Of a stretch of 64,000 nt of DNA, positions 55,440-64,000 are shown in pieces. Positions within the stretch are counted from its first letter, which is position 1, and the number at the start of each line of letters is the position of its first letter. Below the pieces are notes generated by a model that saw nothing but the letters and a program-made list of their open reading frames with translations, was not told the origin of the DNA and did no database searches. A program made the position numbers and the translations under genes. Location of the stretch: the NCBI RefSeq assembly GCF_017795745.1, contig NZ_CP059067.1:1178001-1242000 (forward strand), in the 5' to 3' direction. Source of the stretch: Rhizobacter sp. AJA081-3 (GTDB lineage Bacteria > Pseudomonadota > Gammaproteobacteria > Burkholderiales > Burkholderiaceae_C).

Positions 55440-56739
55440 CGTGAAAGCCACCCTGTCATTCTCGGACGGCAGCCCGAGCATGGATCTGCCGATCTACAAG
55501 GGCACCATCGGCCCCGACGTGATCGACATCCGCAAGCTGTACGCGCAGACCGGCAAGTTCACCTACGACCCGGGCTTCCTGTCGACGGCGGCCTGCCAGT
55601 CGACCATCACCTACATCGACGGCGACAAGGGCGAGCTGCTGTACCGCGGCTACCCGATCGAGCAGCTCGCGACCAACTGCGACTACCTCGAGACCTGCTA
55701 CCTGCTGCTCAACGGCGAACTGCCGAACCCGAGCCAGAAGTCGACCTTCACGAAGCTCGTGACCAACCACACCATGGTCAACGAGCAGATGCAATTCTTC
55801 CTGCGTGGGTTCCGACGCGATGCCCACCCGATGGCCATCATGACGGGCCTGGTGGGCGCGCTATCGGCCTTCTATCACGACAGCACCGACATCCACAACG
55901 CGGAGCACCGCTCCATCTCGGCGATCCGCCTGATCGCCAAGATGCCCACTCTGGTGGCCATGGCCTACAAGTACACCGTGGGCCAGCCGTACATCTACCC
56001 AAAGAACGACCTGTCGTACGCGGGCAACTTCATGCGCATGATGTTCGCGACGCCTTGCGAGGAGTACGTGCCGAACGATGTGCTGGTGCGCGCGATGGAC
56101 CGCATCTTCATCCTGCACGCCGACCACGAGCAGAACGCCTCCACCTCGACGGTGCGCCTGTGCGGCTCGTCGGGCACCAACCCGTTCGCTGCCATCGCGG
56201 CCGGCGTGGCCTGCCTGTGGGGCCCGGCGCACGGCGGTGCCAACGAGGCGGCGCTGAACATGCTTGAAGACGTTCAAAAGATGGGCGGCGTCGAGAAGAT
56301 CGGCGAGTTCATCAAGCAGGTGAAGGACAAGAACTCCAACGTCAAGCTGATGGGCTTCGGCCACCGCGTCTACAAGAACTACGACCCGCGTGCCAAGCTG
56401 ATGCGCGAAACCTGCCACGAGGTGCTCGACGCGCTGGGCCTGCACAACGATCCGATCTTCAAGCTGGCCATGGCGCTGGAGAAGATCGCGCTCGAGGACG
56501 ACTACTTCGTGTCGCGCAAGCTGTACCCGAACGTCGACTTCTACTCGGGCATCGTGCAGCGCGCCATCGGCATCCCGGTGTCGCTGTTCACTGCGATCTT
56601 CGCGCTGGCCCGCACGGTGGGCTGGATCGCGCAGCTCAACGAGATGATCGGCGACCCCGAGTACAAGATCGGCCGTCCGCGCCAGCTGTTCCACGGCTCC
56701 ACGCGCCGCGACGTCACGTCGCTGTCGCAGCGCGGCTGA
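55426..56739 (+). CDS. gltA: Citrate synthase
   Basis: A 437-residue type II citrate synthase, the first step of the TCA cycle. The active-site residues are in [14 protein letters not shown] (His), [14 protein letters not shown] (His) and VDFYSG (Asp). The full length and the N-terminal beta domain ([10 protein letters not shown]) are typical of the NADH-regulated hexameric enzymes of Gram-negative bacteria. It ends the sdh operon, before a strong terminator. Confidence 0.96.
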   Translation: MTPSDVKATLSFSDGSPSMDLPIYKGTIGPDVIDIRKLYAQTGKFTYDPGFLSTAACQSTITYIDGDKGELLYRGYPIEQLATNCDYLETCYLLLNGELPNPSQKSTFTKLVTNHTMVNEQMQFFLRGFRRDAHPMAIMTGLVGALSAFYHDSTDIHNAEHRSISAIRLIAKMPTLVAMAYKYTVGQPYIYPKNDLSYAGNFMRMMFATPCEEYVPNDVLVRAMDRIFILHADHEQNASTSTVRLCGSSGTNPFAAIAAGVACLWGPAHGGANEAALNMLEDVQKMGGVEKIGEFIKQVKDKNSNVKLMGFGHRVYKNYDPRAKLMRETCHEVLDALGLHNDPIFKLAMALEKIALEDDYFVSRKLYPNVDFYSGIVQRAIGIPVSLFTAIFALARTVGWIAQLNEMIGDPEYKIGRPRQLFHGSTRRDVTSLSQRG

Positions 56740-56756
56740 TCAGCGCGCTCCCCGGC

Positions 56757-56790
56757 AAGGCCCCCGCACGGAAGTGCCGGGGCCTTTCTC
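56757..56790 (+). terminator. Terminator after gltA
   Basis: A long stem with one C-C mismatch (AAGGCCCC-C-GCAC pairs with GTGC-C-GGGGCCTT) and a GGAA tetraloop is followed by TTCTC. It starts 18 bases after the gltA stop. Confidence 0.75.
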
Positions 56791-56836
56791 ATGCGCCTAA
56801 AATCACGGGTTCTCCCGCGACCTGCCGCGAATCGCC

Positions 56837-58258
56837 ATGCCACGCACCCTGTACGACAAGCTCTGGGACGAACACGTCGTCCACACCGAGGAAGACGGCA
56901 CCTCGGTGCTCTACATCGACCGCCACCTGGTGCATGAAGTGACCAGTCCGCAGGCGTTCGAAGGCTTGCGCCTGGCCGGCCGCAAGCCCTGGCGCGTCAG
57001 CTCGATCGTGGCCACCGCCGACCACAACACGCCAACCACCGGCTGGGAGCTCGGCTACGACGGCATCACCGACCCGATCTCCAAGCAGCAGGTCACCACG
57101 CTGAATGCCAACATCAAGGCCTTCGGCGCGGCGGCGTTCTTCCCGTTCCTCGACAAGCGCCAGGGCATCGTGCACGTGATCGGGCCGGAGCAGGGCGCCA
57201 CGCTGCCCGGCATGACGGTGGTCTGCGGCGATTCGCACACCTCCACGCACGGCGCCTTCGGTGCGCTGGCGCACGGCATTGGCACCAGCGAGGTCGAGCA
57301 TGTGCTCGCCACGCAGACGCTGCTGGCGAAGAAGGCGAAGAACATGCTGGTGCGCGTCGACGGCACGCTCGCGCGCGGCTGCTCGGCCAAGGACATCGTG
57401 CTGGCCATCATCGGCCGCATCGGCACGGCTGGCGGTACCGGCTACACCATCGAATTCGGCGGCGCCGCGATCCGTGCCTTGAGCATGGAAGGGCGGATGA
57501 CGGTTTGCAACATGGCCATCGAGGCGGGCGCGCGCGCCGGCCTGGTGGCGGTGGACGAGACGACGATCGCCTACGTGAAGGGCCGGCCGTTCTCGCCCGC
57601 CGGCCTCGAGTGGGAGCAGGCGGCCGCCTACTGGCGCACGCTGCGCTCCGACGACGACGCGGCCTGGGACGCGGTCGTCGAACTCGACGCCGCGCAGATC
57701 CGCCCGCAGGTCACCTGGGGCACCTCGCCGGAGATGGTGCTGTCCATCGAGGACCGCGTGCCCGACCCCGACCGCGAGAAGGACGCCAACAAGCGCGGCG
57801 CGATGGAGCGCGCGCTGCAGTACATGGCGCTGGAGCCAAACAAGCCGATCGCCGACATCCGCATCGACAAGGTGTTCATCGGCTCGTGCACCAACTCCCG
57901 CATCGAGGACCTGCGCGAGGCCGCCGCCGTGGTGCGCCGCCTGGGCGGCCGGGTCGCCTCGACGGTGAAGCTGGCGATGGTGGTGCCGGGCTCGGGCCTG
58001 GTGAAGGCGCAGGCCGAGCGCGAGGGGCTGGACAAGGTGTTCATCGCCGCCGGCTTCGAGTGGCGCGAGCCGGGCTGCTCGATGTGCCTGGCGATGAACT
58101 CCGACCGGCTGGAGCCGGGCGAACGCTGCGCCTCCACCTCCAACCGCAATTTCGAAGGTCGCCAGGGCGCCGGCGGCCGCACCCACCTGGTCAGCCCGGC
58201 GATGGCCGCGGCGGCCGCCATCGAAGGCCATTTCGTCGACGTCCGGCGCATCGCCTGA
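56837..58258 (+). CDS. leuC: 3-Isopropylmalate dehydratase large subunit
   Basis: A 473-residue aconitase-family subunit for leucine synthesis. The [4Fe-4S] ligands are in [18 protein letters not shown] and [11 protein letters not shown]. The N terminus [14 protein letters not shown] is typical. A possible TAAAAT -10 box lies at 56798-56803. A small lipoprotein gene separates it from its partner leuD. Confidence 0.95.
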   Translation: MPRTLYDKLWDEHVVHTEEDGTSVLYIDRHLVHEVTSPQAFEGLRLAGRKPWRVSSIVATADHNTPTTGWELGYDGITDPISKQQVTTLNANIKAFGAAAFFPFLDKRQGIVHVIGPEQGATLPGMTVVCGDSHTSTHGAFGALAHGIGTSEVEHVLATQTLLAKKAKNMLVRVDGTLARGCSAKDIVLAIIGRIGTAGGTGYTIEFGGAAIRALSMEGRMTVCNMAIEAGARAGLVAVDETTIAYVKGRPFSPAGLEWEQAAAYWRTLRSDDDAAWDAVVELDAAQIRPQVTWGTSPEMVLSIEDRVPDPDREKDANKRGAMERALQYMALEPNKPIADIRIDKVFIGSCTNSRIEDLREAAAVVRRLGGRVASTVKLAMVVPGSGLVKAQAEREGLDKVFIAAGFEWREPGCSMCLAMNSDRLEPGERCASTSNRNFEGRQGAGGRTHLVSPAMAAAAAIEGHFVDVRRIA

Positions 58259-58286
58259 CGAGCCTCAACCACCAAGGAGACCCGCC

Positions 58287-58415
58287 ATGAAACGCACCCT
58301 GTTCGTCCTGATGGCCTCGCTGACCCTGCTGGCCGGCTGCAACACCATCGAGGGCCTCGGCAAGGACATCAAGACCGGCGGCGAGAAGGTTGAAGAAGCC
58401 GCGAAGAAGAAGTAG
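58287..58415 (+). CDS. Entericidin-like small lipoprotein
   Basis: A 42-residue lipoprotein: MKRTLFVLMASLTLLAGC holds the signal and lipobox (LAGC, Cys18), and the short mature part (NTIEGLGKDIKTGGEKVEE) is the entericidin A/B pattern. The ribosome site AAGGAGAC is excellent. It lies inside the leu operon, 28 bases after leuC and 9 before leuD, a position common in Burkholderiales. Entericidins are small outer-membrane lipoproteins linked to cell death control in E. coli; the role here is not known. Confidence 0.85.
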   Translation: MKRTLFVLMASLTLLAGCNTIEGLGKDIKTGGEKVEEAAKKK

Positions 58416-58424
58416 GCATTTGCC

Positions 58425-59069
58425 ATGCAAGCCTTCAAAGTGCACAAGGGCGTGGTCGCGCCGCTGGATCGCGAGAACGTCGACACCGACGCGATCATCC
58501 CGAAGCAGTTCCTCAAGTCGATCCAGCGCAGCGGCTTCGGCCCGAACCTGTTCGACGAGTGGCGCTACCTCGACCGCGGCGAGCCCGGGCAGGACCCGGC
58601 CACGCGCCGGCCGAACCCCGACTTCGTGCTCAACCAGCCGCGCTACAAGGGTGCGTCGGTCCTGATCGCGCGCAAGAACTTCGGTTGCGGCTCGTCGCGC
58701 GAGCACGCGCCCTGGGCGCTCGACCAGTATGGCTTTCGCGCCATCATCGCGCCGAGCTACGCCGACATCTTCTTCAGCAACTGCTTCAAGAACGGGCTGC
58801 TGCCCATCGTGCTGCCCGAGCACCAGGTGGCGGCGCTGTTCGACGAGGTCGCGGCCTTCGTCGGCTACGAACTGACCATCGACCTCGAGCGCCAGGTGGT
58901 GATCAAGGCCGACGGCACCGAGCTGCCTTTCGAGGTGCAGCCGTTCCGCAAGTTCTGCCTGCTCGGCGGATTCGACGATATCGGCCTCACGCTGCGCCAT
59001 GCCGACAAGATCCGCAGCTTCGAGGCCGAGCGCCTGCTGAAGAAGCCCTGGCTCGCCCACACCCTCTGA
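58425..59069 (+). CDS. leuD: 3-Isopropylmalate dehydratase small subunit
   Basis: A 214-residue partner of LeuC. The motifs [30 protein letters not shown] and the C-terminal [16 protein letters not shown] match LeuD. Together the subunits isomerise 2-isopropylmalate to 3-isopropylmalate. Confidence 0.95.
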   Translation: MQAFKVHKGVVAPLDRENVDTDAIIPKQFLKSIQRSGFGPNLFDEWRYLDRGEPGQDPATRRPNPDFVLNQPRYKGASVLIARKNFGCGSSREHAPWALDQYGFRAIIAPSYADIFFSNCFKNGLLPIVLPEHQVAALFDEVAAFVGYELTIDLERQVVIKADGTELPFEVQPFRKFCLLGGFDDIGLTLRHADKIRSFEAERLLKKPWLAHTL

Positions 59070-59082
59070 GAAGGACCTCCTC

Positions 59083-60183
59083 TTGAAGATCGCCATCCTG
59101 CCGGGCGACGGCATCGGCACCGAGATCGTTGCGCAGGCCGTGCGCGCGATGCAGTGCCTCGACCTGCGTTTCGAGACCGAGACCGCCGCCGTGGGCGGCG
59201 CCGCCTACGAAGCGCATGGCCACCCGCTGCCCGAGGCGACGCTGAAGCTCGCCAAGGAAGCCGACGCGGTGCTGTTCGGCGCCGTGGGCGACTGGAAGTA
59301 CGACAAGCTCGAGCGTGCACTGCGCCCGGAACAGGCCATCCTCGGCCTGCGCAAGAACCTCGGCCTGTTCGCCAACTTCCGCCCGGCGATCTGCTACGAG
59401 CAGCTCACGCATGCGTCGAGCCTGAAGCCCGAGCTGGTGGCGGGGCTGGACATCCTGATCATTCGCGAGCTCACTGGCGACATCTACTTCGGTCAGCCGC
59501 GCGGCCGCCGCGAAGCGCCGGACGGCCCGTTCAAGGGCGCCCAGGAGGCCTTCGATACCATGCGCTACACGCGCCCGGAGATCGAGCGCATCGCCCACGT
59601 CGCCTTCCAGGCGGCGCGCAAGCGCAGCAAGCGTGTCACCAGCGTCGACAAGGCCAACGTGCTGGAGACCTTCCAGTTCTGGAGGGACGTGGTCACCGAG
59701 GTGCACGCGCAGTACCCCGACATCGAGCTCGACCACATGTACGTCGACAACGCGGCGATGCAGCTCGTGAAGGCGCCCAAGCGCTTCGACGTGGTCGTCA
59801 CCGGCAACATGTTCGGCGACATCCTGTCGGACGAGGCCGCCATGCTGACCGGCTCGATCGGCATGCTGCCGTCGGCTTCGTTGAACGAAGCAGGGCGCGG
59901 CCTGTACGAGCCCAGCCACGGCAGCGCCCCCGACATCGCCGGTAAGGATCTTGCAAACCCGCTGGCTACAATGCTGTCCGTGGCCATGATGCTCCGCTTC
60001 TCCCTGAACCACCCCGAGGCAGCTGACCGGATCGAGTCGGCGGTCCAGCACGTGCTCGCGTCGGGGCTGCGCACGGCAGACATCTGGTCCGAGGGCACCA
60101 CCAAGGTCGGCACGCGCGCCATGGGCGACGCCGTGGTCGCCGCGCTCTCTGGCAAGACCACCAAAACCATTACCAAGAGCTAG
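59083..60183 (+). CDS. leuB: 3-Isopropylmalate dehydrogenase
   Basis: A 366-residue NAD enzyme. It starts at TTG with a GAAGGA ribosome site ([15 protein letters not shown]). Substrate and metal residues are in the block [25 protein letters not shown], and the Asp-rich [20 protein letters not shown]. Third step specific to leucine. It lies 13 bases after leuD. Confidence 0.95.
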   Translation: MKIAILPGDGIGTEIVAQAVRAMQCLDLRFETETAAVGGAAYEAHGHPLPEATLKLAKEADAVLFGAVGDWKYDKLERALRPEQAILGLRKNLGLFANFRPAICYEQLTHASSLKPELVAGLDILIIRELTGDIYFGQPRGRREAPDGPFKGAQEAFDTMRYTRPEIERIAHVAFQAARKRSKRVTSVDKANVLETFQFWRDVVTEVHAQYPDIELDHMYVDNAAMQLVKAPKRFDVVVTGNMFGDILSDEAAMLTGSIGMLPSASLNEAGRGLYEPSHGSAPDIAGKDLANPLATMLSVAMMLRFSLNHPEAADRIESAVQHVLASGLRTADIWSEGTTKVGTRAMGDAVVAALSGKTTKTITKS

Positions 60184-60208
60184 TTCGGCTCCGGTTCGTT
60201 TCGCCCCT

Positions 60209-60237
60209 CATCCCCCGGCGACACGACCCGGGGGATG
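60209..60237 (+). terminator. Stem-loop between leuB and asd
   Basis: CATCCCCCGG and CCGGGGGATG form a 10-bp stem with a 9-base loop, 25 bases after leuB. No T-run follows, so some read-through into asd is likely. Confidence 0.45.
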
Positions 60238-60274
60238 CAAGAGTTTCCAGGCAATTTCTGAAAGGGCGACGACG

Positions 60275-61402
60275 ATGAGACTCACAGGATTGGTCGGATG
60301 GCGCGGCATGGTCGGCTCCGTGCTGATGGACCGCATGCAGGCGGAAGGCGACTTCGCCCATATCGAGCCGGTGTTCTTCAGCACCAGCAACGCCGGCGGC
60401 GCTGCGCCGTCGATGGCGAAGAACGAGACGAAGCTCAAGGACGCCTACGACATCGAAGCGCTCAAGCGCTGCGAGATCATCATCAGCGCCCAGGGCGGCG
60501 ACTACACCACCGAGGTGTTCCCCAAGCTGCGTGCCGCGGGCTGGGCGGGCCACTGGATCGATGCTGCCTCGACGCTGCGCATGAAGGACGACGCCGTCAT
60601 CGTGCTCGACCCGGTGAACCTGCCCGTCATCAAGAACGCGCTCGCGAAGGGTGGCCGCAACTGGATCGGCGGCAACTGCACCGTCAGCTGCATGCTGATG
60701 GGCGTGGGCGCGCTGTACAAGGCCGGCCTCGTGGAGTGGATGAGCACCATGACCTACCAGGCCGCCTCGGGCGGCGGCGCGCAGCACATGCGCGAGTTGC
60801 TCACGCAGTTCGGCACGCTGAACGCCGAGGTCCGGCCACTGCTCGACGACCCGAAGAGCGCCATCCTCGAGATCGACCGGCGCATCGTCGCGAAGCAGCG
60901 CGATCTTTCTGAGGCCGAGACGGCCAACTTCGGTGTGCCGCTGGGCGGCTCGCTGATCCCCTGGATCGACAAGGACCTGGGCAACGGCATCAGCCGCGAG
61001 GAGTGGAAGGGCGGCGCCGAAACGAACAAGATCCTCGGCCAGGGTGAAGGCTTCGGCACCGCCGCCGTGCCGGTCGATGGCTTCTGCGTGCGCGTCGGTG
61101 CCATGCGCTGCCACAGCCAGGCGCTGATGTTCAAGCTCAAGAAAGACGTGCCGCTGGCCGATGTGGAAGCCATGATCGCTGCCGACAACGCCTGGGTGAA
61201 AGTGGTCCCGAACACGCGCGAGGCCTCCATGAGGGACCTCACGCCGGTAGCGGTGACCGGCACGCTGACGATTCCCGTCGGTCGCATCCGCCAGATGGCG
61301 ATGGGGCCGCAGTACTTGGGCGCCTTCACCATTGGCGACCAATTGCTCTGGGGTGCAGCCGAGCCGCTGCGTCGCATGCTGCGCATTCTGGTCGACGCTT
61401 GA
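60275..61402 (+). CDS. asd: Aspartate-semialdehyde dehydrogenase
   Basis: A 375-residue enzyme of the lysine, threonine, methionine and diaminopimelate pathways. The NADP motif [13 protein letters not shown] is at the N terminus. The active-site Cys lies in [12 protein letters not shown] (about residue 132), and the catalytic His in [12 protein letters not shown]. The length is that of the Gram-negative form. It lies between leu genes and fimV, the usual Burkholderiales order. Confidence 0.95.
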   Translation: MRLTGLVGWRGMVGSVLMDRMQAEGDFAHIEPVFFSTSNAGGAAPSMAKNETKLKDAYDIEALKRCEIIISAQGGDYTTEVFPKLRAAGWAGHWIDAASTLRMKDDAVIVLDPVNLPVIKNALAKGGRNWIGGNCTVSCMLMGVGALYKAGLVEWMSTMTYQAASGGGAQHMRELLTQFGTLNAEVRPLLDDPKSAILEIDRRIVAKQRDLSEAETANFGVPLGGSLIPWIDKDLGNGISREEWKGGAETNKILGQGEGFGTAAVPVDGFCVRVGAMRCHSQALMFKLKKDVPLADVEAMIAADNAWVKVVPNTREASMRDLTPVAVTGTLTIPVGRIRQMAMGPQYLGAFTIGDQLLWGAAEPLRRMLRILVDA

Positions 61403-61642
61403 TGAAGCAGGCGCACCACACACTGGTCATGGCCCGTTGGCGCGCTGCAACATTTGTCACACGAACCCGCTCCGAACGCTCCAGAGGATGAACGTCAGCC
61501 AATGCATGAGCTTGTCTTCGTATCCTCTTGATGTTATTGTGATTTCCATCTCTTCGCGCGAGGTGCGGATGTTCCGTGCCGGTGACCTTGTCGACAGCGG
61601 CGGGCAGGTTTCGCGCCCCGCTCGGTCCTATTGGGAGACGCC

Positions 61643-64000
61643 TTGAAACGAAACTCGACCTTCTCAGGGCGTCTTGCCCTGACCGGTGTGGCTGCAGCCG
61701 CCCTTTGGCTCGCCGCATCGAATGCGTACGCGCTGGGTCTGGGCAGGCTTTCCGTGCAATCGGCACTGGGCGAGGCTCTGCGGGCCGAGATCGACGTCAC
61801 CAGTCTCACGCCCGAGGAGGCCTCCAGCCTGCGCGTTCGTGTGGCGCCGCCCGAGGCCTACCGCGCCGCTGGCGTCGACTACAACACCGTGCTGCCAGTC
61901 ACGCAGGTCGAGTTGCAGCGCCGCGGCGACGGCCGTCCGTACTTGCGCGTCACCAGCGATCGCGCAGTGCAGGAGCCCTTCGTCGACGTGATTCTCGAGA
62001 TCTCGTGGTCGACCGGTCGGCTGGTGCGCGAGTACACGATGCTGTTCGATCCGGCGACGACGGCGCGCGCGCCGGTACCGACCGCGCCGGCCACGGCGCC
62101 TTCGATTGCCGCTGCTCCTCCGGCGCCAGTGGCCCCGGCGCCTGCGCGTCGCCCGGCCGCAGAGCCGCGCCAAGCCGCTGTGGCCGCTCCGACCACCCCG
62201 GCCGCTGCGCCGGCTTCGCCGGCGCCTGCTGGTGCTGACGAGTACAAGGTCCGCCAGGGCGACACCTTGTCGCGCATCGCGGGCAAGACGCAGCGTGCTG
62301 GCGTGTCGCTCGACCAGATGCTGGTCTCGCTGTACCGCGCCAACCCCGAGGCCTTCGTCGAAAACAACATGAACCGGCTGAAGGCCGGTGTCGTGCTCGC
62401 GGTCCCCAGCGCCGAGGAGGCGAAGGCCGTGCCGACGGCCGAAGCGCGCCAGGTGATCCAGGCGCAGAGCGCCGACTTCGGTGCCTATCGCCAGCGCCTG
62501 GCCGGTGCGGTACCTGCCGCCAAGGACACGGGCAGCACGCGTCAGGCGGAGGGCAAGGTTCAGACAGAGGTGCAGGATCGCAAGTCCGCGGCTGCGCCTG
62601 CCCCCGACAAGCTGACGCTGAGCAAGGGCGCTGCAGCCAAGGCGGGCGCCGAAGAGCAGATCGCCAAGAGCGGAGAGAAGAAGGACGTTTCGACCCGCGT
62701 GGCCGAACTGTCCAAGAACGTGGCCGAGCTGAAGAAGCTCGGCGCCGAGGCAGCCAAGGCGTCGGTGCCCGCGACGGCAGCGGCTCCTGCCGCGCCGGTG
62801 GCTGCCAAGCCCGCCGTGGTCGCGGCTGCGTCGGTTCCTGCCGTGGTGGCAACGCCTGTGGCGAAGCCCGCGGCACCCGCTTCGGTGCCCGCACCGGCCG
62901 TGGCGGCTGCGCCGGCCCCGGTGGCTTCGGCCGCCGTGGCCGTGGCTCCCGCAGCGCCCGCGTCGGTAGCCCAGGCTGCACCAGTGTCTGCCCCTGTCGT
63001 CGCGGCGGCCTCTTCGCCGGCCTCGGCACCTGTCGTGGCGGCTGCTCCGGCCGCTTCCGTGGCCCGGCCGGCCATCCCGAAGCCGGCACCGGTCGTCGTT
63101 TCGCAGGAAGAGCCGGGATTCCTCGGTTCGTTGCTGGATGACAACCCGTTGGCGCTGGCGCTGGGCGGTGGCCTGATCGCGCTCCTGGCAGGTTTTGGCA
63201 TCTACCGATTCACGCGACGTTCGAAGAAGGACAGCGGCGAAACCTCGTTCCTCGAGAGCCGCCTGCAGCCCGACTCCTTCTTCGGCGCCAGCGGTGGCCA
63301 GCGCATCGACACGCGCGACGCCGGTGGCAACTCGTCGTCGATGAGCTACTCGCTGAGCCAGCTCGATGCGATCGGCGATGTCGATCCGGTCGCCGAGGCG
63401 GATGTCTACCTCGCCTACGGGCGCGACCTGCAGGCCGAAGAGATCCTCAAGGAAGCGATGCGCGGCAATCCCGAGCGCATGGCGATCCGGACCAAGCTGC
63501 TCGAGGTCTACGCCAAGCGCCGCGACACCAAGGGCTTCGAACTGCTGGCCACCCAGCTTTATTCGCTGACGCAAGGTCAGGGCGAGGACTGGGCCAAGGC
63601 CCAGGAACTCGGCATGCAGATCGATCCCGAGAATGCGCTGTACCAGCCTGGCGGCGCGCCGGCCGGTGGCGCAGCCGCGGCGGGCCAGATGGTCGAGGCG
63701 CTGGGTGCCAGCACGATGCCGCAATCGGTGCTGCCGTCGCCGTCGCAGTTCAACGCCTCCATCATCGACTCGACGCCGTCCGGCGGCACCGACGTCGATC
63801 TGGACCTCGACCTGGGTGGCGTTGCGCCGGGCCCGACCGAGCCGGCCCCGCTGCAAGCCACGCAGACGCTGGCGCCTGCCGCGCCGGCGGGCAATTCGAT
63901 GGACTTCGATTCGCCGATGACGGATCTGACCCTGCCCGACATCGCGCCCGCCGCGCCGGCGGCCATGCCCGCGGGCAGCCCGGCGGTCGAGTTCGATCTC
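61643..64000 (+). CDS. fimV: FimV-like pilus/polarity protein, N-terminal part (3' end outside window)
   Basis: The frame opens at TTG 61643 behind GGGAGAC and remains open for 786 codons to the window end. A signal peptide (ends near NAYA) is followed by the conserved FimV N-terminal domain (LGRLSVQSALGEALRAEID), a LysM-type peptidoglycan-binding region (about residues 199-252, VRQGDTLSRIAGKTQ), long Ala/Pro-rich linkers (about 140-195 and 370-495), one membrane segment (about 500-525, LALALGGGLIALLAGFGIYR) and the beginning of the acidic cytoplasmic part with a TPR-like helix pair. FimV is needed for type IV pili and polar organisation in Pseudomonas. The 240-base gap after asd shows nothing clear. 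Confidence 0.88.
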   Translation, partial: MKRNSTFSGRLALTGVAAAALWLAASNAYALGLGRLSVQSALGEALRAEIDVTSLTPEEASSLRVRVAPPEAYRAAGVDYNTVLPVTQVELQRRGDGRPYLRVTSDRAVQEPFVDVILEISWSTGRLVREYTMLFDPATTARAPVPTAPATAPSIAAAPPAPVAPAPARRPAAEPRQAAVAAPTTPAAAPASPAPAGADEYKVRQGDTLSRIAGKTQRAGVSLDQMLVSLYRANPEAFVENNMNRLKAGVVLAVPSAEEAKAVPTAEARQVIQAQSADFGAYRQRLAGAVPAAKDTGSTRQAEGKVQTEVQDRKSAAAPAPDKLTLSKGAAAKAGAEEQIAKSGEKKDVSTRVAELSKNVAELKKLGAEAAKASVPATAAAPAAPVAAKPAVVAAASVPAVVATPVAKPAAPASVPAPAVAAAPAPVASAAVAVAPAAPASVAQAAPVSAPVVAAASSPASAPVVAAAPAASVARPAIPKPAPVVVSQEEPGFLGSLLDDNPLALALGGGLIALLAGFGIYRFTRRSKKDSGETSFLESRLQPDSFFGASGGQRIDTRDAGGNSSSMSYSLSQLDAIGDVDPVAEADVYLAYGRDLQAEEILKEAMRGNPERMAIRTKLLEVYAKRRDTKGFELLATQLYSLTQGQGEDWAKAQELGMQIDPENALYQPGGAPAGGAAAAGQMVEALGASTMPQSVLPSPSQFNASIIDSTPSGGTDVDLDLDLGGVAPGPTEPAPLQATQTLAPAAPAGNSMDFDSPMTDLTLPDIAPAAPAAMPAGSPAVEFDL

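Noticed and set aside
62041-63110. Ala/Pro-rich stretch of fimV as a DNA repeat array
   Set aside because: The repetition is at the amino-acid level with varied codons, typical of FimV linkers, and no tandem DNA unit is visible.

Overview
The window is 64 kb of high-GC chromosomal DNA from a betaproteobacterium, most likely of the order Burkholderiales (Comamonadaceae or the Rubrivivax/Leptothrix/Rhodoferax neighbourhood). The evidence is the gene order gntR-sdhCDAB-sdhE-gltA, the order leuC-entericidin-leuD-leuB-asd-fimV, an Entner-Doudoroff edd-eda pair, and the family content. This placement is an inference from gene order and protein resemblance; no search was run. I see no rRNA, tRNA, CRISPR array, insertion sequence, phage gene or replication origin. 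Coding density is high and no gap between genes exceeds about 250 bases.

Left part (1-24.6 kb). A partial DUF748 envelope protein is followed by a periplasmic oxidation cluster: a Tat-exported small subunit with its GMC flavoprotein, an RHH protein, a glyoxalase-type protein, a frameshifted PQQ-type sorbosone/sugar dehydrogenase and a small cytochrome c. Next come a TonB receptor closely resembling E. coli PqqU/YncD (PQQ uptake) and a His-rich DUF2946 protein with a ZnuD-like receptor. Housekeeping genes follow: pdxH, a MocA-like transferase, chaC, an OmpA-like protein, edd-eda behind a clear sigma-70 promoter with a palindrome in its spacer, a marR-MFS pair divergent from a thioesterase, a GFA/SDR/MBL operon, a lipoprotein-arsC pair, an AlkC-like repair protein, and an ammonium transporter with a sigma-54 promoter and an NtrC-type palindrome.

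Centre (24.6-37.1 kb, all minus strand). This is the most striking region. Reading in the direction of transcription it holds a monoheme cytochrome c, an inner-membrane multiheme-c/cytochrome-b fusion resembling Geobacter CbcL, a decaheme OmcA/MtrC lipoprotein, a decaheme MtrA/DmsE, an MtrB/PioB outer-membrane barrel, an RquA-type rhodoquinone biosynthesis enzyme, and an E. coli-type fumarate reductase frdABCD. Two FNR-like boxes lie upstream of the first gene. Together they look like an anaerobic respiratory module with two electron sinks: extracellular acceptors through CbcL-like/MtrCAB, and fumarate through rhodoquinol.

Right part (37.1-64 kb). Central metabolism: acnA, serA-serC, a phasin-like helical protein, sbcB, an exported rubrerythrin, acnB, a CoA-ester lyase with mdh, a GntR regulator with sdhCDAB-sdhE-gltA, leucine biosynthesis (leuC, leuD, leuB), asd, and the start of fimV, which runs off the window. 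A shared operator-like palindrome (GTCTT-N4-AAGAC) lies in front of acnB and between mdh and gntR, suggesting a local regulator of the TCA cycle. The genome therefore carries two aconitases and two complex II enzymes: an oxidative one (sdh) and a reductive one (frd) paired with rquA.
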